NCBI RefSeq assembly: GCF_000263195.1
Contig: NC_018748.1
Span: 3,968,001 to 4,032,000 of the forward strand
Reading direction: 5' to 3'
From: Emticicia oligotrophica DSM 17448
GTDB lineage: Bacteria > Bacteroidota > Bacteroidia > Cytophagales > Spirosomataceae
Length of the DNA stretch: 64,000 nucleotides
Shown: piece by piece, positions 35,521-45,108 of the stretch
How positions within the stretch are numbered: position 1 is the first letter of the stretch
Layout: every line of letters begins with the position of its first letter
Made by a program: the position numbers and the translations under genes
Notes under the pieces: model-generated
Told to the model about the DNA's origin: nothing
What the model saw: the letters and a program-made list of their open reading frames with translations, nothing else
Databases searched by the model: none

Positions 35521-36217
35521 CGAGGATGATATTGTTGAAAAATTCAATGCTTGGCAAATTGATGATGATGCTCAAAAATGGCTTTTGAAAATGGAATATC
35601 AATTATCCGAGATTGAGTTTGTCAAAGCGATAAAGCTAAGTGGTTTTAAAACTGATGTTCAAGTTCAGATAACAGTAAAACTAAAAGAAGCGATTGATGC
35701 TCAGAATCTACAAGTCAAACTCATAAGCAATCCAAAAGGGTTTAATCAGATAGATAAAAGATGGGTAGATAAATATGTTGAAATGTGGGATATTTCTCCC
35801 ATAATTGTCTCTATATTAAAACGATATACAGGAGAAATTCAACCAAATATTAATACTCCTAAGGATAAAAGAAGGATGTTTGCCAATGAATTTTCAGAAA
35901 ATGAACAAGCGGAAATATTAAAATGGCTCAGTACCAATAAATCGCTTATTGTTTCGGATATTTTGAAAGGCAGAGGTCAATTCGCGGCAGAATGGATGTT
36001 GGTGGCACAAAAAACAAAAACGAATTCAAGATGGATTTTGAAACCAATGAATTTTTGTCTTAACTATTTTGGTAATGGAGCAGTTGAAATAACCGAAAGA
36101 GGTAATTTCAAAATAGGGAAAATAACAATGCAAAGAAAAGGCGGTGATGGAGGCAGAATCACAGCAAATATGCTTCAATTTAAGTTAAACCCTGCTGAAT
36201 TATTTGAAAACGAATAA
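35468..36217 (+). CDS. Type II restriction endonuclease, HpaII-like family
   Basis: 249-residue protein that I recognise as the HpaII restriction-endonuclease family (CCGG cutters). Blocks supporting this are [58 protein letters not shown] and [16 protein letters not shown]. Its position, overlapping the 3' end of a C5-methyltransferase gene by 53 bp in another frame, is what one expects for a cognate nuclease with coupled translation. Family assignment rests on remembered similarity; cleavage specificity is inferred. Confidence 0.82.
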   Translation: MNKEQLKGSQTARNGFLNEDDIVEKFNAWQIDDDAQKWLLKMEYQLSEIEFVKAIKLSGFKTDVQVQITVKLKEAIDAQNLQVKLISNPKGFNQIDKRWVDKYVEMWDISPIIVSILKRYTGEIQPNINTPKDKRRMFANEFSENEQAEILKWLSTNKSLIVSDILKGRGQFAAEWMLVAQKTKTNSRWILKPMNFCLNYFGNGAVEITERGNFKIGKITMQRKGGDGGRITANMLQFKLNPAELFENE

Positions 36218-36261
36218 ATTTAGAAATTAGTAAATACACTTCAAAAAATCAACAAAACCAA

Positions 36262-37788
36262 ATGAAACAAGTATTAAAATCATTAAAAATCAAGTCTATC
36301 AATAATGGGCTAAGCACTGGAATAGAGAGTTGGGCAGGGAGCGGTAAAGTGCTGAGTTCATACTCACCAGTTGATGGACACTTGATTGGAAAAGTTCGTC
36401 AGGCAAACCGGGAAGATTATGATAAAGTCATAGAAAGTGCAAAAGCTGCTTTTAAAGTTTGGCGTAATATTCCTGCACCTAAACGAGGTGAAATTGTGCG
36501 TCAGATGGGCGATGCACTTCGTGAAAATAAAAATGCTTTAGGGCGTCTTGTAAGCTACGAAATGGGCAAAAGCCTGCAAGAAGGTTGGGGTGAAGTACAA
36601 GAAATGATAGATATTTGCGATTTTGCGGTTGGGCTCTCTCGTCAATTATATGGTCTTACGATGCACTCAGAGCGTCCGCAACACCGTATGTATGAGCAAT
36701 GGCATCCAATTGGTATTGTTGGAATTATTACGGCTTTTAATTTTCCAGTAGCAGTTTGGTCATGGAATACCATGCTTGCTTGGATTTGTGGCGATGTTTG
36801 TGTTTGGAAACCCTCAGAAAAAACACCATTAACTGCCATTGCTTGTCAGAATATTATCCAAGATGTGTTGCGTAAAAATGATATTCCAGAAGGAGTTTCT
36901 TCGATAATTGTTGGCGATAGAAAAGTAGGAGAGTGGTTATCAAATGATACGAATGTTGCTTTAGTATCTGCTACCGGTTCTACAAGAATGGGTAAAGCGG
37001 TTGGTCAAGCTGTTGCCGCTCGTTTTGGTAAAAGTTTGTTGGAGCTCGGTGGAAATAACGCCATCATTGTCACACAAAATGCTGATTTAGATGTTGTAAT
37101 CCCAGCAGTTGTTTTTGGAGCGGTCGGCACAGCTGGGCAACGTTGTACAACTACTCGACGATTATTCTTACACGAAAGTATCTTTGAGGAGGTAAAAGGA
37201 CGATTAGTGAAAGCCTATTCTCAACTAAGAATCGGAAATCCATTAGATGTTCACAATCACGTTGGCCCTTTGATTGATTTGGATGCTGTTAATAACTATC
37301 AAACAGCTATTAATAATATTGTAAATGAAGGAGGAAAAGTGCTTTGTGGAAATGAAATTTTAAGTGGAACAGGCTATGAATCAGGTTGTTATGTAAAACC
37401 AACTATTGTGGAGGTTGAAAGCCAAAGCCCGACCGTTTGTCATGAAACCTTTGCTCCAATTCTTTACATCAAGAAATTTAGTACGCTTGATGATGCCATC
37501 GAATTACAGAATGCTGTTCCGCAAGGTTTATCTTCTTCCATTTTTACCCTAAATATGCGAGAAGCTGAACAGTTTTTATCTTGTACAGGCTCAGATTGTG
37601 GCATTGCCAATGTAAATATTGGTACTTCAGGAGCTGAAATTGGTGGAGCTTTTGGCGGAGAAAAAGAAACGGGCGGAGGTCGTGAAAGTGGCTCAGATGC
37701 TTGGAAAAACTATATGCGTCGCCAAACCAATACCATCAATTATAGTTCACAACTGCCTCTTGCACAGGGAATTAAGTTTGATTTATAA
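36262..37788 (+). CDS. ALDH7-type aldehyde dehydrogenase (alpha-aminoadipic semialdehyde dehydrogenase-like)
   Basis: 508-residue NAD(P)-dependent aldehyde dehydrogenase. The cofactor region [20 protein letters not shown] and the general base in [12 protein letters not shown] are visible, and the catalytic Cys is in [12 protein letters not shown]. This wording ([25 protein letters not shown]) is characteristic of the antiquitin/ALDH7 group, which oxidises alpha-aminoadipic or piperideine-6-carboxylate-derived semialdehyde in lysine breakdown. It begins 44 bp after the endonuclease gene, but is probably a separate chromosomal gene. Confidence 0.88.
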   Translation: MKQVLKSLKIKSINNGLSTGIESWAGSGKVLSSYSPVDGHLIGKVRQANREDYDKVIESAKAAFKVWRNIPAPKRGEIVRQMGDALRENKNALGRLVSYEMGKSLQEGWGEVQEMIDICDFAVGLSRQLYGLTMHSERPQHRMYEQWHPIGIVGIITAFNFPVAVWSWNTMLAWICGDVCVWKPSEKTPLTAIACQNIIQDVLRKNDIPEGVSSIIVGDRKVGEWLSNDTNVALVSATGSTRMGKAVGQAVAARFGKSLLELGGNNAIIVTQNADLDVVIPAVVFGAVGTAGQRCTTTRRLFLHESIFEEVKGRLVKAYSQLRIGNPLDVHNHVGPLIDLDAVNNYQTAINNIVNEGGKVLCGNEILSGTGYESGCYVKPTIVEVESQSPTVCHETFAPILYIKKFSTLDDAIELQNAVPQGLSSSIFTLNMREAEQFLSCTGSDCGIANVNIGTSGAEIGGAFGGEKETGGGRESGSDAWKNYMRRQTNTINYSSQLPLAQGIKFDL

Positions 37789-37805
37789 GATTAGATTATA
37801 AAAGC

Positions 37806-37880
37806 GAGACAAGAGCTAAATGATAAATTATCTCTTGTCTCTTGTCTTTTATCTCTTGTCTATTGTCTAAAGTCTCATAT
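37806..37880. repeat. Degenerate TNTTGTCT-unit repeat with inverted copy
   Basis: GAGACAAGAG (37806-37815) is the reverse complement of CTCTTGTCTC (37832-37841). It is followed by further imperfect copies of the unit up to about 37873 (TCTTGTC repeated four or five times). It fills the gap between convergent ALDH and Lrp genes. It may act as a terminator or be a decayed repeat element. Confidence 0.5.
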
Positions 37881-38342
37881 CTAAATATCCAACTTCGTTT
37901 CATTCTTAATTTCGCTCATAACAAATGTGCTGTGCGTACTTCCAATGTTTTCGAGTGAAGCTAATTTATTCATCAAAAAACTTTGGTATTCACGCATATC
38001 ATCAACCACAACTTTAATCATAAAATCGTACTCGCCAGAAATATTATGGCATTCAATTACTTCACTAAGCTTTACTATTTCCTCAACAAATCGCTTACCC
38101 GCTTCTTGTGCATGTTCTTTCAAACGAATGTTGCAAAATACCATTAAATCTTTTCCCACTTTTTCACGGTCAACAAGAGCAACATACTTTTTTATAATTC
38201 CTTCATTTTCCAATCTTCTTACACGCTCATAAACAGGAGTTGGAGATAGATTTAGTCTTGAAGCCAATTCTTTGGTAGTCAGATGTGCATTATCTTGTAA
38301 TGACTTTAAAATTTCTCGGTCAGTGCTATCTAACTTTTGCAT
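37881..38342 (-). CDS. Lrp/AsnC-family transcriptional regulator
   Basis: Amino-acid-responsive regulator. The N-terminal helix-turn-helix is in LDSTDREILKSLQDNAHLTT and ELASRLNLSPTPVYERVRRL. The C-terminal RAM ligand-binding domain covers about 70-150 (ECHNISGEYDFMIKVVVDDM). Start set at 38342 (MQKLDSTDREIL), the usual family start; an upstream in-frame ATG at 38378 would add 12 residues. It is divergent from metH, 212 bp apart, so control of metH or of itself from the shared region is plausible. Confidence 0.9.
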   Translation of the reverse strand: MQKLDSTDREILKSLQDNAHLTTKELASRLNLSPTPVYERVRRLENEGIIKKYVALVDREKVGKDLMVFCNIRLKEHAQEAGKRFVEEIVKLSEVIECHNISGEYDFMIKVVVDDMREYQSFLMNKLASLENIGSTHSTFVMSEIKNETKLDI

Positions 38343-38467
38343 AGATAAAATGTCGTTTTTAACAAAAATATTTTCCAAATTTAAAAATAAAATTACTCAT
38401 AAGTACTATTAATATAGATAAATTATCTATTTTTTTGAAATTATTTAAAAAATCAATCTTTAAATCG

Positions 38468-38532
38468 TACTTTTGTGAGATAAATTTTGTTAATAGACTA
38501 TTATTGATACATGAAGTGTGTAAGACACTTCA
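38468..38532 (+). promoter_or_regulatory. metH leader: -7 box and hairpin before a GTG start
   Basis: TACTTTTG at 38468-38475 fits TAnnTTTG; no TTG -33 box lies at the usual distance. An 8-bp hairpin TGAAGTGT (38512-38519) and ACACTTCA (38525-38532) sits 22 bp before the GTG. No SAM or cobalamin riboswitch was recognised here. Confidence 0.4.
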
Positions 38533-38554
38533 ATCTAAGTAAAATAAAGAAAAA

Positions 38555-41500
38555 GTGGCGAACATTCAAGAAATATTAAAAGAAAGAATCCTTGTACTTG
38601 ATGGTGCAATGGGGTCGATGATTCAGACTTTCAAATTGACAGATGCTGATTATCGTGGCGAAAGATTTAAAGATTTCCCACATGAAGTAAAAGGCAATAA
38701 TGATTTACTTTCAATTACAAAACCTGAAGTTATCAAGAATATTCACCGTCAGTATTTAGAAGCTGGAGCCGATATTCTTGAAACCAATACTTTTTCGGGT
38801 ACGTGGGTAGCAATGGCCGACTACCACATGGAAGATTTGGTGTATGAACTCAACTATGAATCAGCAAAAATTGCTCGTGAAGTAGCCGATGAGTTTACTA
38901 CTAAAAATCCTAACAAACCTCGTTTTGTGGCTGGTTCAATGGGGCCTACAACTCGTTTGAGTTCGATGTCACCCGATGTGAATAATCCGGGTTATCGTGC
39001 CATTACTTTCGACCAATTAGTAGATGCATTTTATGAGCAAGTTAGAGGCTTGGCAGAAGGTGGAGTAGATTGTTTTTTGGTTGAAACAATTACCGATACA
39101 CTTAATGCCAAAGCGGCTTTATTTGCTATTAGCCAATACAATAGAACTACTGGAAAGAATATTCCTACAATGGTTTCGGGTACAATTACCGATGCCTCTG
39201 GACGTACACTTTCTGGACAAACAACTGAGGCTTTTTTGACTTCAGTTTCACACTTGCCATTACTTTCAATTGGTTTAAACTGTGCCTTAGGTGCTGATTT
39301 GATGCGTCCATACGTACAAATTTTAGCTCAGAAAGCTCCATTCTTCACATCAGCACACCCGAATGCAGGTTTACCGAATGAAATGGGCGAATATGACCAG
39401 TCGCCAGAGCAAATGGCCTTGATTATTGATGATTTCCTTAAAAATGGATTTGTAAATATTATTGGCGGATGCTGTGGCACTACGCCTTCACACATCAAGG
39501 CAATTGCTGAGGTTGCTGCAAAATATAAACCACGCGAAATTCCGGAAGAAACGCCTATTCAAAAATTATCTGGTTTAGAACCTTTAAATCTTACCAAAGA
39601 AACCAATTTTGTAAATGTTGGTGAGCGTTGTAACGTAACCGGATCTAAAGCTTTTGCTCGATTAATTCGTGAAAGTAAATATGATGAAGCATTAAGTGTT
39701 GCTCGTAATCAAGTAGAAAATGGTGCTCAAATCTTAGATATTAACCTTGATGAAGGGATGATTGATGGGGTAGAGGCTATGACTACTTTCTTGAATTTAA
39801 TTGCAGCCGAACCAGATATTTGCAGAGTGCCAATTATGATTGACTCTTCAAAATGGGAGGTAATTGAGGCAGGTTTGAAATGTGTGCAGGGGAAATCAAT
39901 TGTAAACTCAATTTCCCTGAAAGAGGGTGTAGAGAAATTCAAGGAATATGCTCAGAAAGTAAAGGATTATGGTGCTGCGGCAGTAGTAATGGCTTTCGAT
40001 GAAAGTGGTCAAGCTGATAGCTATGAGCGAAGAATAGAAATATGTAAGCGTGCTTATGATATTTTGGTCAACGAAGTAAATTTTCCTCCACAGGATATTA
40101 TTTTCGACCCGAATATTCTTACGGTAGCAACTGGTATTGAAGAGCATAATAATTATGCAGTAGATTTCATCAATGCCACTCGTTGGATAAAAGAAAATCT
40201 ACCTTATGCGAAGGTTTCAGGTGGGGTTTCAAATATTTCGTTCTCTTTCCGTGGAAATGAGCCGGTTCGTGAAGCTATGCACACTGTTTTCTTATACCAT
40301 GCGATTCAAGCGGGTATGGATATGGGAATTGTAAATGCTGGACAATTAGGCGTTTACAGCGATATCCCGCAGGAAATGCTTGAGCATTGTGAAGACGTAT
40401 TACTCAATCGTCGTCCAGATGCTACAGAACGCATGGTTGCTTTTGCCGAAACCGTAAAATCGAAAGGGAAAGAACAAGTAGTTGATAATGCTTGGAGAAA
40501 TGAAACCGTTGAAAAACGTTTAGCCCATGCTTTAATCAAAGGTATTACCGAATTTATTGACGAAGATGTAGAAGAAGCACGCCAAAAGGCCAGTCGCCCA
40601 CTGGAAGTGATTGAAGGACCATTAATGGACGGTATGAGTATCGTTGGAGATTTATTTGGTGCTGGAAAGATGTTCTTGCCGCAAGTGGTAAAATCTGCCC
40701 GTGTAATGAAAAAGGCAGTGGCTTACCTACAACCCTTCATTGAAGCCGAGAAAGTTGGTGGTTCTTCAGCAGGAAAGATTCTTTTGGCTACTGTAAAGGG
40801 TGATGTGCATGATATTGGGAAAAATATTGTAGGGGTAGTTTTAGGCTGTAATAACTACGAAATCATAGATTTAGGCGTAATGGTTCCGACGCAGAAAATC
40901 TTAGATGAAGCTCGTAAACACAACGTAGATATTATTGGACTTAGTGGATTAATTACGCCAAGCCTTGATGAGATGGTGGGAGTAGCTAAAGAAATGGAGC
41001 GTCAAGGGTTTTCCATTCCATTGTTGATTGGAGGAGCAACAACTTCACGCATACATACCGCAGTAAAAATTGACCCTCATTATTCTGGGCCAGCCATTCA
41101 CGTTTTAGATGCTTCACGAGCAGTGCCTGTGGCGGGTAAGTTAATGCAAAATGAGCAGACTAAAGAAGAGATTTTTAGTGATATTAAAGCTGAATATGCA
41201 CAATTAAGAGAAGAACACGCCAATCGTCAGAAAGATAAAAATTATGTTTCGATTGAAAAGGCCAGAGAAAATAAAACAAAAATTGATTGGACAAAATATG
41301 AGCCAACTAAGCCAAGTTTCTTGGGCAATCGTATTTTTGAAAATTATGATTTAGCAGAGATTGCCAACTATATTGATTGGACTCCATTCTTCCAAACTTG
41401 GCAATTACATGGGAAATATCCTAAGATTTTTGAAAATGAAGTGGTAGGAGTAGAAGCTCGTAAATTATTTGATGATGCTCAAGTAATGTTAAAAAATGTC

Positions 41501-42265
41501 ATCGAAAATAAACTTTTACAAGCCAATGCAGTAGTAGGGTTTTATCCTGCAAATTCGGTGGAAGATGATATTATTTTAAAAGATTTTGAGGGTGATAATG
41601 TATTAGATGTGGTTGAAGAATTACAAAAAGATTTTAAAGTAAATGCTTTACCAGTAAAATCATTACATCATTTGCGTCAGCAAGGTCAAAAAGCTGCTAA
41701 TTTGCCTAATATCGCTCTTTCTGATTACATTGCCCCGATAGAAAGTGGTGTACAGGATTATATCGGAAGTTTTGCTGTAACAACTGGAATTGGCATAGAG
41801 ACTTTATTGGAGCAATATGAAAAAGACCATGATGATTATAATTCAATCATGCTCAAAGCAATTGCCGACCGTTTGGCAGAGGCTTTTGCCGAATTGATGC
41901 ACGAAAAAGTTCGTAAAGAATTATGGGCTTATGCGAAAGAAGAAAACCTTGATAATGAACAATTAATCAAAGAAGCTTATCAAGGTATTCGTCCGGCTCC
42001 GGGATATCCAGCTTGCCCTGACCATACAGAAAAGGCTTCTCTTTGGAAGTTGTTAGAGCCAGAAAAAATTGGTATTCAACTTACCGAAAGTTATGCCATG
42101 TATCCAGCAAGTTCGGTAAGTGGTTGGTACTTTGCTCATCCAGATAGTAAATACTTTCCAATCGGAAAAATAGCTAAAGACCAAGTAGAAGATTATGCCA
42201 AACGTAAAAACATGAGCTTAGAAGAAGCTGAAAAATGGCTTGCTCCTGTTTTGAATTATGATTAA
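38555..42265 (+). CDS. metH: Cobalamin-dependent methionine synthase (full length)
   Basis: Transfers the methyl group of 5-methyltetrahydrofolate to homocysteine. All four modules are present in 1236 residues. The homocysteine domain (about 1-325) has [11 protein letters not shown] and the zinc Cys pair C306-C307 in GGCCGT. The pterin domain is about 345-610 ([18 protein letters not shown]). The cobalamin domain has the DVHDIGKN motif, axial ligand H752. The activation domain is about 915-1236 ([28 protein letters not shown]). The start is GTG at 38555, giving [17 protein letters not shown]; no better ATG is nearby. It is followed by a small channel gene 5 bp downstream. Confidence 0.96.
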   Translation: MANIQEILKERILVLDGAMGSMIQTFKLTDADYRGERFKDFPHEVKGNNDLLSITKPEVIKNIHRQYLEAGADILETNTFSGTWVAMADYHMEDLVYELNYESAKIAREVADEFTTKNPNKPRFVAGSMGPTTRLSSMSPDVNNPGYRAITFDQLVDAFYEQVRGLAEGGVDCFLVETITDTLNAKAALFAISQYNRTTGKNIPTMVSGTITDASGRTLSGQTTEAFLTSVSHLPLLSIGLNCALGADLMRPYVQILAQKAPFFTSAHPNAGLPNEMGEYDQSPEQMALIIDDFLKNGFVNIIGGCCGTTPSHIKAIAEVAAKYKPREIPEETPIQKLSGLEPLNLTKETNFVNVGERCNVTGSKAFARLIRESKYDEALSVARNQVENGAQILDINLDEGMIDGVEAMTTFLNLIAAEPDICRVPIMIDSSKWEVIEAGLKCVQGKSIVNSISLKEGVEKFKEYAQKVKDYGAAAVVMAFDESGQADSYERRIEICKRAYDILVNEVNFPPQDIIFDPNILTVATGIEEHNNYAVDFINATRWIKENLPYAKVSGGVSNISFSFRGNEPVREAMHTVFLYHAIQAGMDMGIVNAGQLGVYSDIPQEMLEHCEDVLLNRRPDATERMVAFAETVKSKGKEQVVDNAWRNETVEKRLAHALIKGITEFIDEDVEEARQKASRPLEVIEGPLMDGMSIVGDLFGAGKMFLPQVVKSARVMKKAVAYLQPFIEAEKVGGSSAGKILLATVKGDVHDIGKNIVGVVLGCNNYEIIDLGVMVPTQKILDEARKHNVDIIGLSGLITPSLDEMVGVAKEMERQGFSIPLLIGGATTSRIHTAVKIDPHYSGPAIHVLDASRAVPVAGKLMQNEQTKEEIFSDIKAEYAQLREEHANRQKDKNYVSIEKARENKTKIDWTKYEPTKPSFLGNRIFENYDLAEIANYIDWTPFFQTWQLHGKYPKIFENEVVGVEARKLFDDAQVMLKNVIENKLLQANAVVGFYPANSVEDDIILKDFEGDNVLDVVEELQKDFKVNALPVKSLHHLRQQGQKAANLPNIALSDYIAPIESGVQDYIGSFAVTTGIGIETLLEQYEKDHDDYNSIMLKAIADRLAEAFAELMHEKVRKELWAYAKEENLDNEQLIKEAYQGIRPAPGYPACPDHTEKASLWKLLEPEKIGIQLTESYAMYPASSVSGWYFAHPDSKYFPIGKIAKDQVEDYAKRKNMSLEEAEKWLAPVLNYD

Positions 42266-42270
42266 TTAAC

Positions 42271-42795
42271 ATGAATTTGACTCTGCCAAAGCGAGAAATA
42301 GCAGAATTTGCCATTCTTTTTGCAGTTGCCTATTTATTTAAAGTAGTGTATGTACAGCAGTTTTTTTCTGTACATACACTTATTATTTTTATTACCCTTT
42401 GGGCATTTTTGAAAAGTATCTATTTTGTTTTCGAAAACTCCATACATTTACTTGTAGCAACTTCGCAAGATATAGCCTATCATAAATTTCTTTTTTTAAT
42501 GACATACAATATTGGCCAAATGACGCTTTCATTTGCAGTAGATTTCTTTTGTCTATATGAAGTTGATAAGAATAGTTTTATTGGCGTAGCTCCTGAATTT
42601 TCAAAGTTAGAAGAAGCTTTTGAGTTTTTCTATTTCAGTGTGTTAAACTTCACTTTTTTTGGTTATGGCGATTTAATGCCCAATACAATTGCAACCAAAA
42701 TAGTTCTTTTGATGGAAGTTATAATTGCATTTCTTACAATCATATTTATCCTTTCTGATTTTATTTCTATGAAAGATTCTTTGAGAAAAAAGTAA
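42271..42795 (+). CDS. Small potassium-channel-like membrane protein
   Basis: 174-residue membrane protein with about four hydrophobic helices (roughly 10-27, 35-52, 66-90, 133-160). The last loop contains NFTFFGYGDLMP, a pore-loop sequence resembling the K+ selectivity filter (usual TVGYGD), so it fits the two-helix ion-channel family. It starts 5 bp after the metH stop and may be co-transcribed, but no functional link is evident. It ends in a strong bidirectional terminator. Confidence 0.75.
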   Translation: MNLTLPKREIAEFAILFAVAYLFKVVYVQQFFSVHTLIIFITLWAFLKSIYFVFENSIHLLVATSQDIAYHKFLFLMTYNIGQMTLSFAVDFFCLYEVDKNSFIGVAPEFSKLEEAFEFFYFSVLNFTFFGYGDLMPNTIATKIVLLMEVIIAFLTIIFILSDFISMKDSLRKK

Positions 42796-42816
42796 AATAA
42801 TTAAATAATCCACAAA

Positions 42817-42852
42817 AAAAGAGCGAGTAATCAAATAATTACTCGCTCTTTT
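42817..42852. terminator. Bidirectional terminator between the channel gene and DUF6580
   Basis: Fifteen-bp perfect stem AAAAGAGCGAGTAAT (42817-42831) and ATTACTCGCTCTTTT (42838-42852), 6-nt loop, between convergent genes. Confidence 0.92.
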
Positions 42853-42870
42853 AGTATTGGTAATTAGATA

Positions 42871-43425
42871 TTACGCCATTTTCAAAGCATCAAATCTGCG
42901 TTGCAAGAATGCAAAACCACCGAATAGAACTGTTGAAAAGAATAAGTCACCTAAAATTTGGTTTTTCAAGAATGGAAGACCTGCTGTATAGGAAGCCATT
43001 AACCCTTCTATTGAATGAGGGTATGAAATCATGGTTGGGTCATTGATTTCTGGAACTGGATATAAATAAGCACAGTTAGTAATCAAAAAGAAAATCAACG
43101 AGCTTGCTAATGATGCACCAACAACCTCCACTGGACTTACTTTTTTTATAGCAATCATTCCAATTACAGAAACTAAAGCAAATGCACCGTAAACCATTGG
43201 CATACCACTGTGAAAGCCAAAACCGGTAGTAATTTCTAAAATTACATCACTTAAAAACATGGCAGCCATCGGAAGGAAAAGTGCTTGCCAACGTTTAGTA
43301 AAATAAGCACCACCAAACAAAGCTATTGCCGCAATTGGAGTAAAATTAAATGGATGTGGCAGGAACCTTGACAATGCTGCCAAAACTACTATTGCCAATA
43401 AAGTTGAGAAACGTGTAATATTCAT
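42871..43425 (-). CDS. DUF6580 family membrane protein (ECF S-component-like)
   Basis: 184-residue integral membrane protein with about five or six helices. The N-terminal pattern SRFLPHPFNFTPIAAIALFG and the C-terminal NQILGDLFFSTVLFGG match the DUF6580 family, whose layout resembles substrate-binding S components of energy-coupling-factor vitamin transporters. No transporter ATPase is adjacent. The substrate is unknown; nearness to cobalamin-dependent metH invites a vitamin guess but proves nothing. Confidence 0.78.
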   Translation of the reverse strand: MNITRFSTLLAIVVLAALSRFLPHPFNFTPIAAIALFGGAYFTKRWQALFLPMAAMFLSDVILEITTGFGFHSGMPMVYGAFALVSVIGMIAIKKVSPVEVVGASLASSLIFFLITNCAYLYPVPEINDPTMISYPHSIEGLMASYTAGLPFLKNQILGDLFFSTVLFGGFAFLQRRFDALKMA

Positions 43426-43434
43426 GATAAGAGC

Positions 43435-43531
43435 TCTGAATTCTGAGTTATGAATTCTGACTTTGAAAATAATTTAATTCAGATATACAAAAATACAAAA
43501 AAACTCAAAACTCAGAACTCAAAACTCATAA
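43435..43531. repeat. Degenerate TGAGTT-unit inverted repeat between DUF6580 and the ATP-grasp gene
   Basis: Left part is built of TCTGAATTCTGAGTTATGA-like units (43435-43461). The right part, read on the minus strand, is a run of TTNTGAGTT units (43531-43502). TTCTGAGTTATGA at 43441-43453 is the inverted near-copy (12 of 13) of 43505-43517. It fills nearly the whole gap. Confidence 0.5.
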
Positions 43532-44962
43532 TTATTTAAGTACCCAAGTATCTTTGCTGCCACCACCTTGCGATGAATTTACTACTAGCGAACCTTTTTT
43601 CAAAGCAACACGAGTCAGTCCTCCGGGCGTAACATGTATACCATTTCCGTAAAGAATGTATGGTCGTAGGTCAACGTGGCGGCCTTCTAAACCATCATCT
43701 ACTAAACAAGGGCTACGTGATAGTGAAATTGTAGGTTGAGCGATATAATTTCTCGGATTTGCTTTGATTCGTTCTCTAAATATTTCGTGTTCTTCTTTGC
43801 TTGCTTTGGGGCCAATCAACATACCATAACCACCCGCTTCATTGGCTTCTTTCACAACTAATTGTTCGATATTTTCTAATACGTACTTCATAGAATCTGG
43901 TTCTCCACACAAATAAGTAGGTACGTTTGGTATAATGGCTTCTTCTCCCAAATAATATTTGATAATTCTTGGTACATAAGCATAAACAACTTTATCATCG
44001 GCTACACCAGTACCAGGGGCATTAGCTAAACCAATATTTCCTTTCTTATACACTTCAAACAAGCCTGGAATACCAATCAAGGATTGTGGGTTAAATGTAA
44101 GTGGGTCGAGGAAGGTATCATCTATTCTTCTATAAAGTACATCAACAGTTTGGAATCCCTTGGTAGTCCGCATTTTTAGATAATCACCTACTACAACTAA
44201 ATCACGATAATCTACTAATTCTACGCCCATTTGCTGAGCCAAATATGAATGTTCAAAATAGGCTGAATTGTAGATTCCAGGGGTAAGTACCGCTACGGTA
44301 GGGTCGGGGCGTCCAGAAATATGACGTAGTACTTCAAGTAATTTCGCAGGATATTCTGAAATCGAACGAACATTCGATTGTGAGAGAACATCTGGGAATG
44401 TTTGCTTCGATAATTCACGATTTTCAAGCATATACGATACACCAGAAGGGCAACGAAGATTATCTTCAAGTACAGTAAATATGCCATTATTATCACGAAT
44501 CAAGTCAGTTCCTGTAATGTGAATCCATACACCTTTGGGAGGTGTAAGTCCTTTACATTCAGGTAAATAGCCTTTGCTTGATTCAATGATTTCTCTCGGA
44601 ATTATTCCATCATTGATGATTCTTTGCTCGTTATAAATATCTTGTAAAAATAAATTTAAAGCAGTAATTCGTTGGACTAATCCCTTTTCAAGATTATCCC
44701 ACTCCTGAGAGTCGATTACTCGAGGAACTATGTCAATTGGAATGATTCGTTCGGTTCCTCCATCTTCAGAATATACGTTGAAAGTAATTCCTGCGGCAAC
44801 CATCGAACGCTCAGCTGCTTTTTGTTTACTAGTTAAATAATCAAAGGAAAGATTTTCGATTTTTTCTTTCAAGAATTGATTCCCAGCTCTTGGCGAACCA
44901 TGTGAATCAACCATTTCATCAAAGAAATTTTCGGTTTTGTAGTTGTTGAAATCGTAATTCAT
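43532..44962 (-). CDS. Circularly permuted ATP-grasp type 2 protein
   Basis: 476-residue protein of the circularly permuted ATP-grasp group (old DUF404/DUF407). Recognisable blocks are GITFNVYSEDGGTERIIPID, KGVWIHITGTDLIRDNNG with VLEDNLRCPSGVSYMLENRE, VDYRDLVVVGDYLKMRTTKG, NAPGTGVADDKVVYAYVPRI, and the ATP-binding VVKEANEAGGYGMLIG. In many bacteria it is followed by an alpha-E domain protein and a transglutaminase-like protein, together thought to make or modify a peptide. Neither partner is next to it here. Confidence 0.88.
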   Translation of the reverse strand: MNYDFNNYKTENFFDEMVDSHGSPRAGNQFLKEKIENLSFDYLTSKQKAAERSMVAAGITFNVYSEDGGTERIIPIDIVPRVIDSQEWDNLEKGLVQRITALNLFLQDIYNEQRIINDGIIPREIIESSKGYLPECKGLTPPKGVWIHITGTDLIRDNNGIFTVLEDNLRCPSGVSYMLENRELSKQTFPDVLSQSNVRSISEYPAKLLEVLRHISGRPDPTVAVLTPGIYNSAYFEHSYLAQQMGVELVDYRDLVVVGDYLKMRTTKGFQTVDVLYRRIDDTFLDPLTFNPQSLIGIPGLFEVYKKGNIGLANAPGTGVADDKVVYAYVPRIIKYYLGEEAIIPNVPTYLCGEPDSMKYVLENIEQLVVKEANEAGGYGMLIGPKASKEEHEIFRERIKANPRNYIAQPTISLSRSPCLVDDGLEGRHVDLRPYILYGNGIHVTPGGLTRVALKKGSLVVNSSQGGGSKDTWVLK

Positions 44963-45108
44963 AATTTTTCTTTGTATATCGGTAAAATTGAAACTACAAA
45001 GTATGATTTTATTCTAAAAATCCAAAGGAAGTGTGTATAATTATTTACATTTGTATCATGATATTTTTCTTGAGTGGCCCTTTATAAAAACTTACCCTTT
45101 ACCCTAAA

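Noticed and set aside
38379-38554. SAM or cobalamin riboswitch upstream of metH
   Set aside because: None of the conserved S-box or B12-box blocks is present; only a short hairpin and a promoter box were found.
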